Positions 47,453 through 56,112 of a stretch of 64,000 bases of DNA are shown piece after piece (positions within the stretch are counted from its first letter, which is position 1; the number at the start of each line of letters is the position of its first letter). The notes under the pieces are model-generated. The model was not told the origin of the DNA, searched no databases, and was given only the letters and a program-made list of their open reading frames with translations. This stretch comes from an uncultured Alteromonadaceae bacterium. GTDB taxonomy: Bacteria; Pseudomonadota; Gammaproteobacteria; Enterobacterales; Alteromonadaceae. The position numbers were made by a program, and so were the translations under genes. The stretch covers positions 186,001 to 250,000 of the forward strand of contig CAJXMO010000004.1 in the NCBI GenBank assembly GCA_913056495.1. The letters are read 5' to 3'.

Positions 47453-49069
47453 ATGTATAAAAAGACAATGGCGTTTATCGCTTGTTCAGTTATGATGGGG
47501 TGTCAACACTTGCCTGTCATCCAACAAACTGATTCCGAGTCAGCTCAAAACACGACAAATAAAGAAGTTCAGGACAGTTTTATTGCAGCTGAAGTTCAGT
47601 CAGATAATTTAGCAAGCTTTTTTGATGTCACAAACAGTGAACCCTCGCATAAAGCGCAAGAGCAAAATACACAAATTTATGGTGATGTCTGGACCCGAAT
47701 TCAGGCTCAACTACATTTCCCAATTCCGGAAAATCGACGTTTGCAAATCCAGCGAGCCTGGTATGCAAAACATCCTGAATATTTAAACCGGGTTGCCAAA
47801 CGTGCAGAGCCTTTTCTCTATTATATTGTGGAAGAAATTGAAAAGCGCGGTTTACCAATGGAACTCGCCTTACTACCCATTGTAGAAAGTGCGTTTGATC
47901 CACATGCACATTCACATGTCAATGCATCCGGTTTATGGCAATTTGTTCCGGCAACCGCAACCCATTTTGGTTTAGCACAAAACTGGTGGTATGACGGACG
48001 CCGTGATGTAGTAGCTGCGACTAAAGCTGCGCTCGATTACCTGGAAAGATTAAATAAGCAGTTTGACGGTAACTGGCTACATGCACTGGCAGCATACAAT
48101 TCTGGTGAAGGCCGGGTTGCACGAGCGATTCAAAAAAACTACAGAGCAGGCGAAAATATTGATTACTGGTCACTTGAACTGCCACGTGAAACTGACGCTT
48201 ATGTACCTAAATTATTAGCTTTGGCTGATATAATCAAACGTCCGCATAAGTTTGATCTTGCACTGTATCGCATTCCAAATGTGCAAACTTTAGAAGTAGT
48301 AGAACTGGAACAGCAAATTGATTTATCGCTGGCGGCGAATCTGGTTGGAATGACAATCGATGACTTAAAAGCCCTCAACCCGGGTTATAACCGCTGGGCG
48401 ACCTCACCTGAGGGCCCACACAGGTTTTTATTACCAATAGAAAAAGCCGAAGTGCTGGCGAATAAAGTCAAAGCATTACCGTCAGAGCAGTTGGTTACCT
48501 GGACCCGTTATCAGATAAAACGCGGAGACAGCCTGAGTATTATTGCGCAAAAATATAAAACCACGATAGATGTGATTCGCAAAGCCAATCATATCAAAGG
48601 GAACAATATCCGAGCCGGCAGTTATCTGATGATTCCGGGCCAGGGTGCAAATGATAATCAAATTGCTCAAATTGCGTCTCAGGGTGAGCCACAAACTGTT
48701 ACACAAACCACACCTAGCCAGATTGAATATACAGTTCAGTCCGGTGATAACTTTTGGGAAATCAGCAAAAAGTACAATATTTCGGTAAAAGATCTGGTTA
48801 AATGGAATAACCTGTCATCGAATCAGGCGATTTTCCCGGGACAGACACTGATCATTAAGCAAAGTGATGAGCAAGCTGCTGGTTTTGCGCAGGGCGAAAC
48901 CACACGTAAAGTAAAATATAAAGTCCGAAAAGGTGATTCTTTAGCTCGCATTGCACAAAAGTTTAATGTCAGCATTCGCGATATTGAGAACTGGAATAAA
49001 ATCAATCGCCGTAAATATTTACAGCCCGGACAAGTACTGGCACTGCTTGTTGATATTACCCAAATTTAA
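47453..49069 (+). CDS. mltD: Membrane-bound lytic murein transglycosylase D
   Basis: Peptidoglycan lytic transglycosylase anchored as a lipoprotein (lipobox MMGC, Cys17). The SLT domain has the catalytic Glu145 in [13 protein letters not shown], then [13 protein letters not shown] and [12 protein letters not shown]. Three LysM peptidoglycan-binding repeats follow near residues 350-395, 424-470 and 488-533 (each with a YxVxxGDxxxxIAxKY core). The number of LysM repeats varies in the family. GAAGG precedes the ATG. Gene order gloB-mltD is conserved with E. coli, where the two genes are neighbours. Confidence 0.95.
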   Translation: MYKKTMAFIACSVMMGCQHLPVIQQTDSESAQNTTNKEVQDSFIAAEVQSDNLASFFDVTNSEPSHKAQEQNTQIYGDVWTRIQAQLHFPIPENRRLQIQRAWYAKHPEYLNRVAKRAEPFLYYIVEEIEKRGLPMELALLPIVESAFDPHAHSHVNASGLWQFVPATATHFGLAQNWWYDGRRDVVAATKAALDYLERLNKQFDGNWLHALAAYNSGEGRVARAIQKNYRAGENIDYWSLELPRETDAYVPKLLALADIIKRPHKFDLALYRIPNVQTLEVVELEQQIDLSLAANLVGMTIDDLKALNPGYNRWATSPEGPHRFLLPIEKAEVLANKVKALPSEQLVTWTRYQIKRGDSLSIIAQKYKTTIDVIRKANHIKGNNIRAGSYLMIPGQGANDNQIAQIASQGEPQTVTQTTPSQIEYTVQSGDNFWEISKKYNISVKDLVKWNNLSSNQAIFPGQTLIIKQSDEQAAGFAQGETTRKVKYKVRKGDSLARIAQKFNVSIRDIENWNKINRRKYLQPGQVLALLVDITQI

Positions 49070-49080
49070 ATGAGGAAACC

Positions 49081-49857
49081 ATGTTAGTTGTTATTTCACC
49101 GGCTAAAAACTTAGATTACGAGACTCAGGCCCCTACTCAAACTTATACACAGCCTGAATTACTTGAACACAGTCAACAGCTTGTCAAAGTATGCAAACAG
49201 CTAACGCCGGCAGATTTATCTTCATTGATGAAAATCAGCGATAAGCTTGCTGGATTAAATGCCGCCCGCTTTGCCGAGTGGCATCCTGATTTTACCTTAG
49301 ATAATGCTAAACAAGCCGTGTTTGCTTTTAATGGTGATGTATATGCGGGCTTAGATGCGGCCAGCTTAACCCAGTCACAAATTGACTACGCTCAACAGCA
49401 TCTTCGCATCTTATCCGGTTTATACGGTGTACTAAAACCACTTGATTTAATGCAGGCCTACCGGCTTGAAATGGGGACAAAACTTAAAAACGAGCGCGGC
49501 GATAACCTGTATCAGTTTTGGGGTGAAATAATTACTCAAACACTCAATGATCAGTTGGCTGAATTAAGTTCAGATTGTCTGGTGAATCTGGCATCGAATG
49601 AATATTTTAAGTCAGTGAAACCTAAAGCACTGAACGCAACTTTGATAACCCCGGAATTTAAAGACTGGAAAAATGGTCAATACAAAATAATCAGCTTTTA
49701 CGCCAAAAAAGCCCGTGGTTTAATGGCGCGTTACATTATTGAAAATCAAGTAAAAAACAAAGCTGACCTATTAAAATTTGATGTGGCTGGTTATCAGTAT
49801 TCTGATGAACTTTCTACCGCAGCTAAACCTGTGTTTACCCGAAGACTGGAAGATTAA
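49081..49857 (+). CDS. yaaA: Peroxide-stress protein YaaA (DUF328)
   Basis: Cytoplasmic protein that lowers free iron and DNA damage during peroxide stress in E. coli. The start [14 protein letters not shown], the [11 protein letters not shown] motif, [22 protein letters not shown], the [11 protein letters not shown] segment and the late [13 protein letters not shown] are strong family marks. Length 258 aa fits. It follows mltD by 11 bases behind GAGGA and may be co-transcribed. Confidence 0.95.
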   Translation: MLVVISPAKNLDYETQAPTQTYTQPELLEHSQQLVKVCKQLTPADLSSLMKISDKLAGLNAARFAEWHPDFTLDNAKQAVFAFNGDVYAGLDAASLTQSQIDYAQQHLRILSGLYGVLKPLDLMQAYRLEMGTKLKNERGDNLYQFWGEIITQTLNDQLAELSSDCLVNLASNEYFKSVKPKALNATLITPEFKDWKNGQYKIISFYAKKARGLMARYIIENQVKNKADLLKFDVAGYQYSDELSTAAKPVFTRRLED

Positions 49858-50613
49858 ACCATTAAACCCGAGCGAGTTTAGTCAATCCGAAAGACAAAAC
49901 ACATTTTGGAACGGATAAAGCATCATATCGAATCATAAAAGTTCGTCTCAATATAATCTCTAAATAACCCGACTGACCTTTGGTTAATGCCATTTTCAGA
50001 TACAGAAGTTTATGGAACTTGAGTGTCGACTTGGAGCGAATTTTAGATATTTGCAGATAAAAGGTCCGGCTTTGCCAGCATGGAAGTTGGTATTAGAGCA
50101 ATGCAGGTACAATGACCGTCAGCCGAAAAATATCGTTTATTATCGCCGTAAACGGCGACCAATAATGAATCTTAGCAGCGGGTTTACTCCGGAAATAATT
50201 CGCGCGAGCAAGCCTAGCGCCTAGATAAGCTCAAACTCAGTGATGTAGAATGGTTTAGCGCCGTGGTGCGTAAGCCACCAATTGAGATAAAAACGTTAGC
50301 TAGTCAGGTTACCCGGATCAATTTTTATTTATATTCAGGCGAGCAAGCTTCGCGACTCAAATATAGACTCTAGGTATCATAAATCTCAAGCGCAAAAAGG
50401 GCTAAAGCCCGATCTACTAAACCCTTTAATCTGATTTACTCAAGAATAACGGATTTAGGTGATTAGCAGACATCCGCTCTGTATTCATTGAAGAAACCGC
50501 TTTGTGTCGGCTAACGCAACCAAGCACTAACCGAACTATCTGAATATGCGCCATTAATACGCAATAGACTATGATTATAACCTTTTATTTGTGACTCACA
50601 GCAATTAGCCCTG
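49858..50613. other. 756-base region without a recognisable gene
   Basis: Between convergent yaaA and uppP. A 70-codon open frame at 50012-50224 has no ribosome-binding site and an unlikely composition, so it is not called. Small hairpins exist (TCGCCG-TAAA-CGGCGA at 50143-50158 and GGGC-TAAA-GCCC at 50400-50411), but none with a T-run. No insertion-sequence ends were found. It may be decayed sequence or hold a small RNA. Confidence 0.55.
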
Positions 50614-51414
50614 CTAGGCTAGCACAAAATAAAACAAACCCGCACCTAAGATCAGGCGGTATATTACAAAAGGTAACATGCCCATTTTTTCTATCAGCGA
50701 AAGGAATAAATAAATACAGGTGTAGGCACTGATAAAAGATAAGAAAGTCCCGAGTCCGATAGCAGTCCAGTCAACAATTTCTTCAGATGTCACCAATTTT
50801 AAGGTTTCATAACTGCCGGCAATCAAGATAATCGGTATCGACATTAAAAATGAAAAACGGGCTGCGGCGACACGATTTAACCCTAACAGCAAACCTGCAG
50901 TAATCGTAATGCCGGAACGAGAAGTCCCCGGGATCATGGCAACCGCCTGAGCAATACCAATAATTAAGGCTTTTTTCCAGCCTAGCATATTCACATCCAG
51001 GTTTTGTTTAGCTTTTACATCGGCCCACCAAAGCAACAAACCAAATACAATCGTTGTGGTTGCAATTACCAGACTCGAGCGCGCGTATGCTTCAATGATG
51101 TCTTTAAAAATCAGGCCAAAAAACAATGCCGGTAGGGTTGCAAGAATTATCCACCAAGCCAGTTGGCTATTTTGAGTTTGTTCTTTGGTGGCTAAACTTT
51201 TAAACCAGGCGGCTAAAATTTCTACCACGTCTTTTCTAAAATAAATGAGTACAGCTGCCAGCGAACCTATATGAACGGCCACGTCAAAAGCGAGCCCCTG
51301 ATCCTGCCAGCCTAAAATCTGAGAAGGTAAAATTAAATGTGCGGAGCTTGAAATAGGTAAAAATTCAGTAAAGCCTTGCACGAGTGCAAGCACAATAATT
51401 TCCAATAGTGTCAT
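50614..51414 (-). CDS. uppP: Undecaprenyl-diphosphatase
   Basis: Integral membrane phosphatase (BacA family) that recycles the undecaprenyl carrier for peptidoglycan synthesis. The first motif [18 protein letters not shown] holds the catalytic Glu and Ser, and the second motif [19 protein letters not shown] holds the phosphate-binding Arg. About eight membrane helices over 266 aa. The start overlaps the folK stop (TAATG). Confidence 0.97.
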   Translation of the reverse strand: MTLLEIIVLALVQGFTEFLPISSSAHLILPSQILGWQDQGLAFDVAVHIGSLAAVLIYFRKDVVEILAAWFKSLATKEQTQNSQLAWWIILATLPALFFGLIFKDIIEAYARSSLVIATTTIVFGLLLWWADVKAKQNLDVNMLGWKKALIIGIAQAVAMIPGTSRSGITITAGLLLGLNRVAAARFSFLMSIPIILIAGSYETLKLVTSEEIVDWTAIGLGTFLSFISAYTCIYLFLSLIEKMGMLPFVIYRLILGAGLFYFVLA

Positions 51415-51905
51415 TATTTATTCCAATTAAAATCTATCTGCCAAAATTTTTGTTTAGGGTTATTGAAGGCTTGCCAGAGTGAAAGATAAGTCTGGCCATT
51501 TTCCGGGTGTTTATTGTCAGCAAAGACATCCGATAAAGGCTTTAATACAAACGCGTTTTTTAAAATTTCGCGACGCGGTAAAACAACCGGTTGCTGACAA
51601 ACCTGATCATCATAAAAAAGCAGGTCCAAGTCGAGTGTTATTTCCGTTTTATTGTATTTTTGTCGATTGCGTTGATATTGCTGCTCGATTGACTTTAATA
51701 AGTCGAGCGTTTGCTCAAGACTCAACTTTACCTCTCCGCCAAATACAATATTTAAAAAATTTTCTCCACCAAATGATACAGGTTCAGTTTCATACACTGG
51801 TGAAATCACTAAATTGTTAATAAAGGGTCTTAATAAAAAAAGGGCCGTTTTTAGATGAAATTCTGTTTTAACATTGGTGCCCAAGCTGACTGCAATTTGC
51901 GGCAT
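51414..51905 (-). CDS. folK: 2-amino-4-hydroxy-6-hydroxymethyldihydropteridine pyrophosphokinase
   Basis: Folate synthesis enzyme that pyrophosphorylates hydroxymethyl-dihydropterin. It has the N-terminal VSLGTNV, the [11 protein letters not shown] segment and the signature [10 protein letters not shown] carrying two metal-binding Asp residues, then the [19 protein letters not shown] motif. Length 163 aa is normal. It starts immediately after the folB stop (TAA-ATG). Confidence 0.95.
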   Translation of the reverse strand: MPQIAVSLGTNVKTEFHLKTALFLLRPFINNLVISPVYETEPVSFGGENFLNIVFGGEVKLSLEQTLDLLKSIEQQYQRNRQKYNKTEITLDLDLLFYDDQVCQQPVVLPRREILKNAFVLKPLSDVFADNKHPENGQTYLSLWQAFNNPKQKFWQIDFNWNK

Positions 51906-52256
51906 TTAATTTTTTCTCCGCTCTATTTGCACACCGACTACTGCATTTTTAATCGCGCCCGGTTTACGAATCTTGAGTTTAATATACTCAATTTTAAATT
52001 GCTCAATGAGTAAAGCGGCAATTTCTTCAGCAAAGGTTTCAAGCAATTCAAATTGTCTGGTCTTGGCAAAAATTTCAATTCGCTCAACTACGGCGCTATA
52101 GTCTAACGCTAAGTTAATGTCATCATTTTGCGCAGAGGGTTGATTTGGCCAAGCCAAATCCAAATCTAAAATTAACTTTTGTTCAATATGATGTTCCCAA
52201 GCAAATACACCAATTTTGGTGGTCAGCTCAAGATCATGAATAAATACGAGATCCAT
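51906..52256 (-). CDS. folB: Dihydroneopterin aldolase
   Basis: Small tunnelling-fold enzyme of 116 aa that cleaves dihydroneopterin and supplies the FolK substrate. Visible are MDLVFIHDLELTTKIGVFAWEHHIEQKL (Glu of the pterin site), DYSAVVERIE and the late basic RKPGAIKNAVVGVQIER with the catalytic Lys. It is the first gene of the folB-folK-uppP operon and divergent from plsY, as in E. coli. Confidence 0.95.
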   Translation of the reverse strand: MDLVFIHDLELTTKIGVFAWEHHIEQKLILDLDLAWPNQPSAQNDDINLALDYSAVVERIEIFAKTRQFELLETFAEEIAALLIEQFKIEYIKLKIRKPGAIKNAVVGVQIERRKN

Positions 52257-52380
52257 GGTCAGTTACCTTGTCAACTGTCACATTTTGGAGCACAAGAATA
52301 ATGAATTATCCATTAGAATAAGGTAAGCTCCTCCAAACAAGGCAGTTTACCTTGTTTTTTAAACGGAAAAAACTCACTCT

Positions 52381-52977
52381 ATGTCAATAATGCTGTTTGT
52401 TGTTATCATCGTTAGCTATTTGATAGGCTCTATGTCAGGGGCCCGGTTAGCGCAGCGCATATTTCAAACAGCCGATCCGACTCAATCTGGCTCAGGCAAT
52501 CCGGGTGCAACCAATATGTACCGGGTTTCAGGGTGGAAGCCCGCTTTACTGACGCTGGTTTTTGATATCTTTAAAGCCGTTATTCCAGTTTGGGGCTCAT
52601 ACTTTTTAAATTTCACACCGGTTGAATTAGGTTTTGTCGGCATTGCCTGTTGTTTAGGCCATATCTTTCCGGTATTCCACAAATTTAAAGGCGGCAAAGC
52701 CGTAGCAACTGCATTCGGCGCTATGTTACCAATAGGTCTGGAGCTGGGGGCAATATTAATTGTCACTTGGGCGATTGCGGCTTACAAGTTCAAATACTCT
52801 TCACTGGCATCGATTATCTCTGTCATAATCGCACCACTTTATGTGTATTTGTTAAAACCCAAGTATGTAATACCTGTCATCATGCTGAGCATTTTAATCC
52901 TACTCCGCCACCTGCCCAATATAAAACGCATTTTGCAAAATAAAGAACCCAAAATTCATGAGCAGCGAAAAGGTTAA
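52381..52977 (+). CDS. plsY: Acyl-phosphate glycerol-3-phosphate acyltransferase PlsY
   Basis: Polytopic membrane enzyme that acylates glycerol 3-phosphate from acyl-phosphate, the first step of phospholipid synthesis. The three loop motifs are present: SGNPGATNMYRVSG, GHIFPVFHKFKGGKAVATAFG and the later KYSSLASI segment. Length 198 aa. About five membrane helices. Divergent from folB. Confidence 0.96.
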   Translation: MSIMLFVVIIVSYLIGSMSGARLAQRIFQTADPTQSGSGNPGATNMYRVSGWKPALLTLVFDIFKAVIPVWGSYFLNFTPVELGFVGIACCLGHIFPVFHKFKGGKAVATAFGAMLPIGLELGAILIVTWAIAAYKFKYSSLASIISVIIAPLYVYLLKPKYVIPVIMLSILILLRHLPNIKRILQNKEPKIHEQRKG

Positions 52978-52983
52978 AAACGG

Positions 52984-53271
52984 TTATTTCAATTGACTGA
53001 GATAAGCTGAGACTAAAGCCTCTTTTCGGGCTTTGCTAAGTTTTTTAAGTTTAACTTCTATTTTGCTGGCTTCTGAGCGATTTTCCGCCCTTTCAAGATA
53101 GGCTATGTTTAATGCCTGACGGCCTTTAAAATATTTTGCCTGACGTTTTTTATCATTTTGATGTTCGGAAAGTCTGCGAATGGGATCTGTGGTTATACCC
53201 GTATATAAGGAATTGTCACTGGCCCGAATCATATAAACAAACCAAGTTGCAGTGGAAGTGGTCAAAGTCAC
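52984..53271 (-). CDS. GIY-YIG nuclease-domain protein (YhbQ/UPF0213-like)
   Basis: A 95-residue single-domain protein with a GIY-YIG core: WFVYMIRASDNSLYTGITTD, the conserved Arg in PIRRLSEHQ and a Glu in SKIEVKLKKLS. Relatives in E. coli (YhbQ) cleave or bind branched DNA in vitro, with an unclear physiological role. It begins 4 bases after the MmcQ/YjbR gene and ends the operon. It is convergent with plsY, whose stop codon is 6 bases away. Confidence 0.88.
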   Translation of the reverse strand: MTLTTSTATWFVYMIRASDNSLYTGITTDPIRRLSEHQNDKKRQAKYFKGRQALNIAYLERAENRSEASKIEVKLKKLSKARKEALVSAYLSQLK

Positions 53272-53275
53272 AAGA

Positions 53276-53647
53276 TTATAATTTAAGCTCGATTGAGCGT
53301 CTGTTCTTTTTTGGCATGCCTTTTACAACCAGTAAAAAAGAATTATCAATCATACGTATTAATTCATTCTCAGGAATACTGCCATCTAAAATCACTGTAT
53401 TCCAATGAGCTTTGTTCATATGGTAACCAGGCTTGACTGATGCAAAAATATCTCGTAGCGCGAGCGCCTCAGCCGGATCACATTTAAGGTTAACCTGAAC
53501 TTGTCCTTCTCTGTGCATTAAAATCGCAAAGAGTTTATTTTTAACTTTAAAAACGGCGGCGTCCGGGCCAAACGGAAAGTCTTCAACAGCTTCGGGTTTG
53601 GCCAATAAATAGGATCTGATTGCGTTATAATCTGAATTAATACTCAT
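53276..53647 (-). CDS. MmcQ/YjbR family DNA-binding protein
   Basis: A 123-residue protein of the MmcQ/YjbR family (CyaY-like fold). Typical stretches: YLLAKPEAVEDFPFGPDAAVFKVKNKLFA, VNLKCDPAEALALRDIFASVKPGYHMNKAHWNTV and a C-terminal LLVVKGMPKK. DNA binding was suggested for E. coli YjbR on structural grounds; its role is not settled. The start overlaps the ABC transporter stop by one base. Confidence 0.88.
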   Translation of the reverse strand: MSINSDYNAIRSYLLAKPEAVEDFPFGPDAAVFKVKNKLFAILMHREGQVQVNLKCDPAEALALRDIFASVKPGYHMNKAHWNTVILDGSIPENELIRMIDNSFLLVVKGMPKKNRRSIELKL

Positions 53648-55509
53648 TAGCCCGCCCCTGTTAAATTCGCTTCATCATCCGTATCCGTACCAATAAAGCC
53701 GCCGGTTTGATGCGCCCATAACTGAGCATAAATACCGCCCTGCTCGATTAGGTCCTGATGTGACCCTTGCTCAACAATTTCCCCTTTATCCAATACAATC
53801 AGTTTATCCATAGCCGCAATGGTTGATAATCTATGTGCAATGGCAATCACGGTTTTACCTTCCATTAGCTGATATAAACTATGCTGGATAGCAGCTTCCA
53901 CTTCAGAGTCCAGTGCAGAAGTGGCTTCATCAAGAATTAAGATAGGTGCATCTTTTAACAAAACTCGCGCTATGGCAATACGCTGCCTCTGACCGCCGGA
54001 GAGTTTAACGCCGCGTTCCCCAACTTGTGCATCGTACCCTTTACGCCCTTCAAAATCGCTTAATCCTTGAATAAAAGTATCCGCTTCTGCTTTTTGTGCA
54101 GCATTGAGTAATTCAGCTTCGGTTGCCTCTTTTTTACCATACAATATATTTTCTCGTACACTGCGGTGCAATAAAGAGGTGTCCTGTGTCACCATACCAA
54201 TTTGAGCGCGTAAACTTTCCTGCTGTACTTTCGAGATATCCTGATCATCGATTTTAATCGAGCCTGAATCTATATCGTAAAACCGCATCAGCAAATTAAC
54301 CAGACTGGATTTGCCAGCACCTGAGCGTCCGACAATACCGACTTTTTCACCCGGCTTAATACTTAAATTGAGTTGCTTAAAAACCTGATGTTCCTGGCCA
54401 TAATTGAAGTCGACCTGGTTAAATTCAATTTTTCCCTGAGTCACATCCAATGGTTTGGCGTTATCAACGTCCTGTACTTCACGAGGTTTAGCCAATGTAC
54501 TCATACCGTCAGCCACTGTGCCTATATTTTCAAACAGGCCGCTGATTTCCCACATAATCCATTGCGACATACCATTTAATCTGAGTGCCAGGCTGACCGC
54601 AACCGCGATTGCACCAACAGTAATTAAGTTATCTTTCCATAACCAGATAGATACAGCGCAAACCACAAAAGCAGACATATAATTACTGATTTGCACAAGC
54701 GCTATCATGCCTGTCCCTATACGCATTTGTTTATAAACGGTTTTTAAAAAGTCTGTCATGCCTTCTTTGGCATAATTAGCTTCTTGCTCCGTATGCGCAA
54801 ATAACTTAACGGTATTAATATTAGTATAACTGTCAACTATGCGCCCGGACATCACAGAACGCGCATTCGCCTGCTGCATCGAGGCTTCTTTTAATTTAGG
54901 TACAAAATAAACCTGTAGCCCGATGTAAACTGTCATCCAAACTAAAATGGGAATTAACAGTCGTATATCGGCCTGAGCAATCAAGACCAACATACTGATA
55001 AAATAAACTGTGATGTACATAAATACATCCATCAGTTTCATGACACTTTCACGCACAGCTAACGCGGTTTGCATAACTTTGGTTGAGATGCGTCCGGCAA
55101 AATCGTTTTGAAAAAAGCTAATGCTCTGACCTAATAAATACCTGTGTGCCTGCCACCGGATAATCATAGGGTAATTGCCAAGCAGCGTCTGATGCACGAT
55201 GACCGTATGTAACCAGATACACACAGGAGCAATAATAAGCACTAATACTGTCATAAAAATCAGTTTAGCTGACTGCTCATCAAAAAACTGTTCTGGCGTA
55301 GAGCTTGCCAGTAAATCGACCAAGTTACCAAGAAACCCCATTAAGGAGGCTTCAATGATTGCAAGCAAGGCTGTAAACACAGACATCAGCACAAGGTGAA
55401 TTTCAATGCCTTTAGTGTAATGCCGGCAAAAGGCAAACAAAGTAGCCGGCGGCTGCTCTGGTTGCTCGGGCGGAAATGGCTTAACTAAACGTTCAAAAAA
55501 TGACAACAT
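53647..55509 (-). CDS. ABC exporter, fused membrane and ATPase domains
   Basis: A 620-residue half-transporter of the MsbA/MDR kind. Six membrane helices (about residues 35-330) precede a nucleotide-binding domain with Walker A GRSGAGKSSLVNL, Q-loop MVTQDTSLL, signature LSGGQRQRIAIAR, Walker B ILILDEATSALD and switch His in AIAHRLST. Works as a dimer. The acidic tail ENV-like end (GTDTDDEANLTGAG) is unusual for MsbA, and no lipid-A gene is adjacent, so the substrate is open (drugs or lipids). It follows the hopJ-like gene by 27 bases. Confidence 0.9.
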   Translation of the reverse strand: MLSFFERLVKPFPPEQPEQPPATLFAFCRHYTKGIEIHLVLMSVFTALLAIIEASLMGFLGNLVDLLASSTPEQFFDEQSAKLIFMTVLVLIIAPVCIWLHTVIVHQTLLGNYPMIIRWQAHRYLLGQSISFFQNDFAGRISTKVMQTALAVRESVMKLMDVFMYITVYFISMLVLIAQADIRLLIPILVWMTVYIGLQVYFVPKLKEASMQQANARSVMSGRIVDSYTNINTVKLFAHTEQEANYAKEGMTDFLKTVYKQMRIGTGMIALVQISNYMSAFVVCAVSIWLWKDNLITVGAIAVAVSLALRLNGMSQWIMWEISGLFENIGTVADGMSTLAKPREVQDVDNAKPLDVTQGKIEFNQVDFNYGQEHQVFKQLNLSIKPGEKVGIVGRSGAGKSSLVNLLMRFYDIDSGSIKIDDQDISKVQQESLRAQIGMVTQDTSLLHRSVRENILYGKKEATEAELLNAAQKAEADTFIQGLSDFEGRKGYDAQVGERGVKLSGGQRQRIAIARVLLKDAPILILDEATSALDSEVEAAIQHSLYQLMEGKTVIAIAHRLSTIAAMDKLIVLDKGEIVEQGSHQDLIEQGGIYAQLWAHQTGGFIGTDTDDEANLTGAG

Positions 55510-55536
55510 GAAAAAACACCTTGCGACTATAATAAA

Positions 55537-55878
55537 TTATTTGGCAATAAGAGCCTGGCCCTTGAACTCAATCCCTTGCCAACCGTGCTGAATAAAATTG
55601 CGAATATTCTGGTGGTCATCACCATCCGGATTTTCTAAAACATCTTTGCGATAAAATTCACCAAACAGGGCAAGCGTTTCCTGCTGGGTTAACTGATGTA
55701 ATTGTGCAAAAGCAAAGACTTTACAGGAGCCTGAGTTTTGTCCGGCTGCATTGTTAGTGTCGCCATTTTTAAATTCAGTTTCAGTAAATTGATAATTTTC
55801 TTCAATTACATGCATTGTATCTTTAAATCCTATGCTGGCAGGATTTTGTTTTAAATTGGATAAAAAAGTTTCTAACAT
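55537..55878 (-). CDS. HopJ type III effector-like family protein
   Basis: A 113-residue protein of the HopJ family, named after a Pseudomonas syringae effector but widespread in marine bacteria without type III secretion. Conserved parts are FKDTMHVIEENYQFTETEFKNG, NAAGQNSGSCKVFAFAQLHQL, LALFGEFYRKDVLENP and DHQNIRNFIQHGWQGI. The ATG at 55878 with AGG seven bases upstream is preferred to the TTG at 55893. A housekeeping role is more likely than an effector role, because no secretion system is seen in the window. Confidence 0.88.
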   Translation of the reverse strand: MLETFLSNLKQNPASIGFKDTMHVIEENYQFTETEFKNGDTNNAAGQNSGSCKVFAFAQLHQLTQQETLALFGEFYRKDVLENPDGDDHQNIRNFIQHGWQGIEFKGQALIAK

Positions 55879-56001
55879 AATCAACCTGTTCAACTGCTCA
55901 ATAACGTTTCCCCAAAATGGGGAGGAAATTTAAGAGCGCGTATTCTACGTCAAATTTCAAATTAAATCTGCCTAATCTCTCACTCTAACTTGCAATAGCT
56001 T

Positions 56002-56052
56002 TTGTCATAAAAGTGACACCTGACCTTCAAATAGTTTTCACTTTATTGTCAC
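56002..56052 (+). promoter_or_regulatory. Two tandem Pho-box-like sites and -10
   Basis: TTGTCAT-AAAA-GTGACAC (56002-56019) and TTTTCAC-TTTA-TTGTCAC (56035-56052) match the 7-4-7 PhoB box (CTGTCAT-N4-CTGTCAT) with a few mismatches each. Their starts are 33 bases apart, three helical turns. TACCTT at 56063-56068 lies 10 bases after the second box, the spacing expected for a PhoB-activated promoter in which the box replaces the -35. It controls the lipoprotein gene at 56113. Confidence 0.6.
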
Positions 56053-56112
56053 ACAAAATCCCTACCTTTCAGGCTGCGCTAATTATCAATAAATGAATAA
56101 CAAGAGAATCTT

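Noticed and set aside
50012..50224. A 70-codon open frame between yaaA and uppP
   Set aside because: No ribosome-binding site, no family resemblance, arginine- and lysine-rich composition unlike neighbouring genes; best treated as chance.
55537..55878. HopJ-like protein as evidence of a virulence or type III secretion region
   Set aside because: The family is common in free-living marine bacteria and no secretion genes are present in the window.
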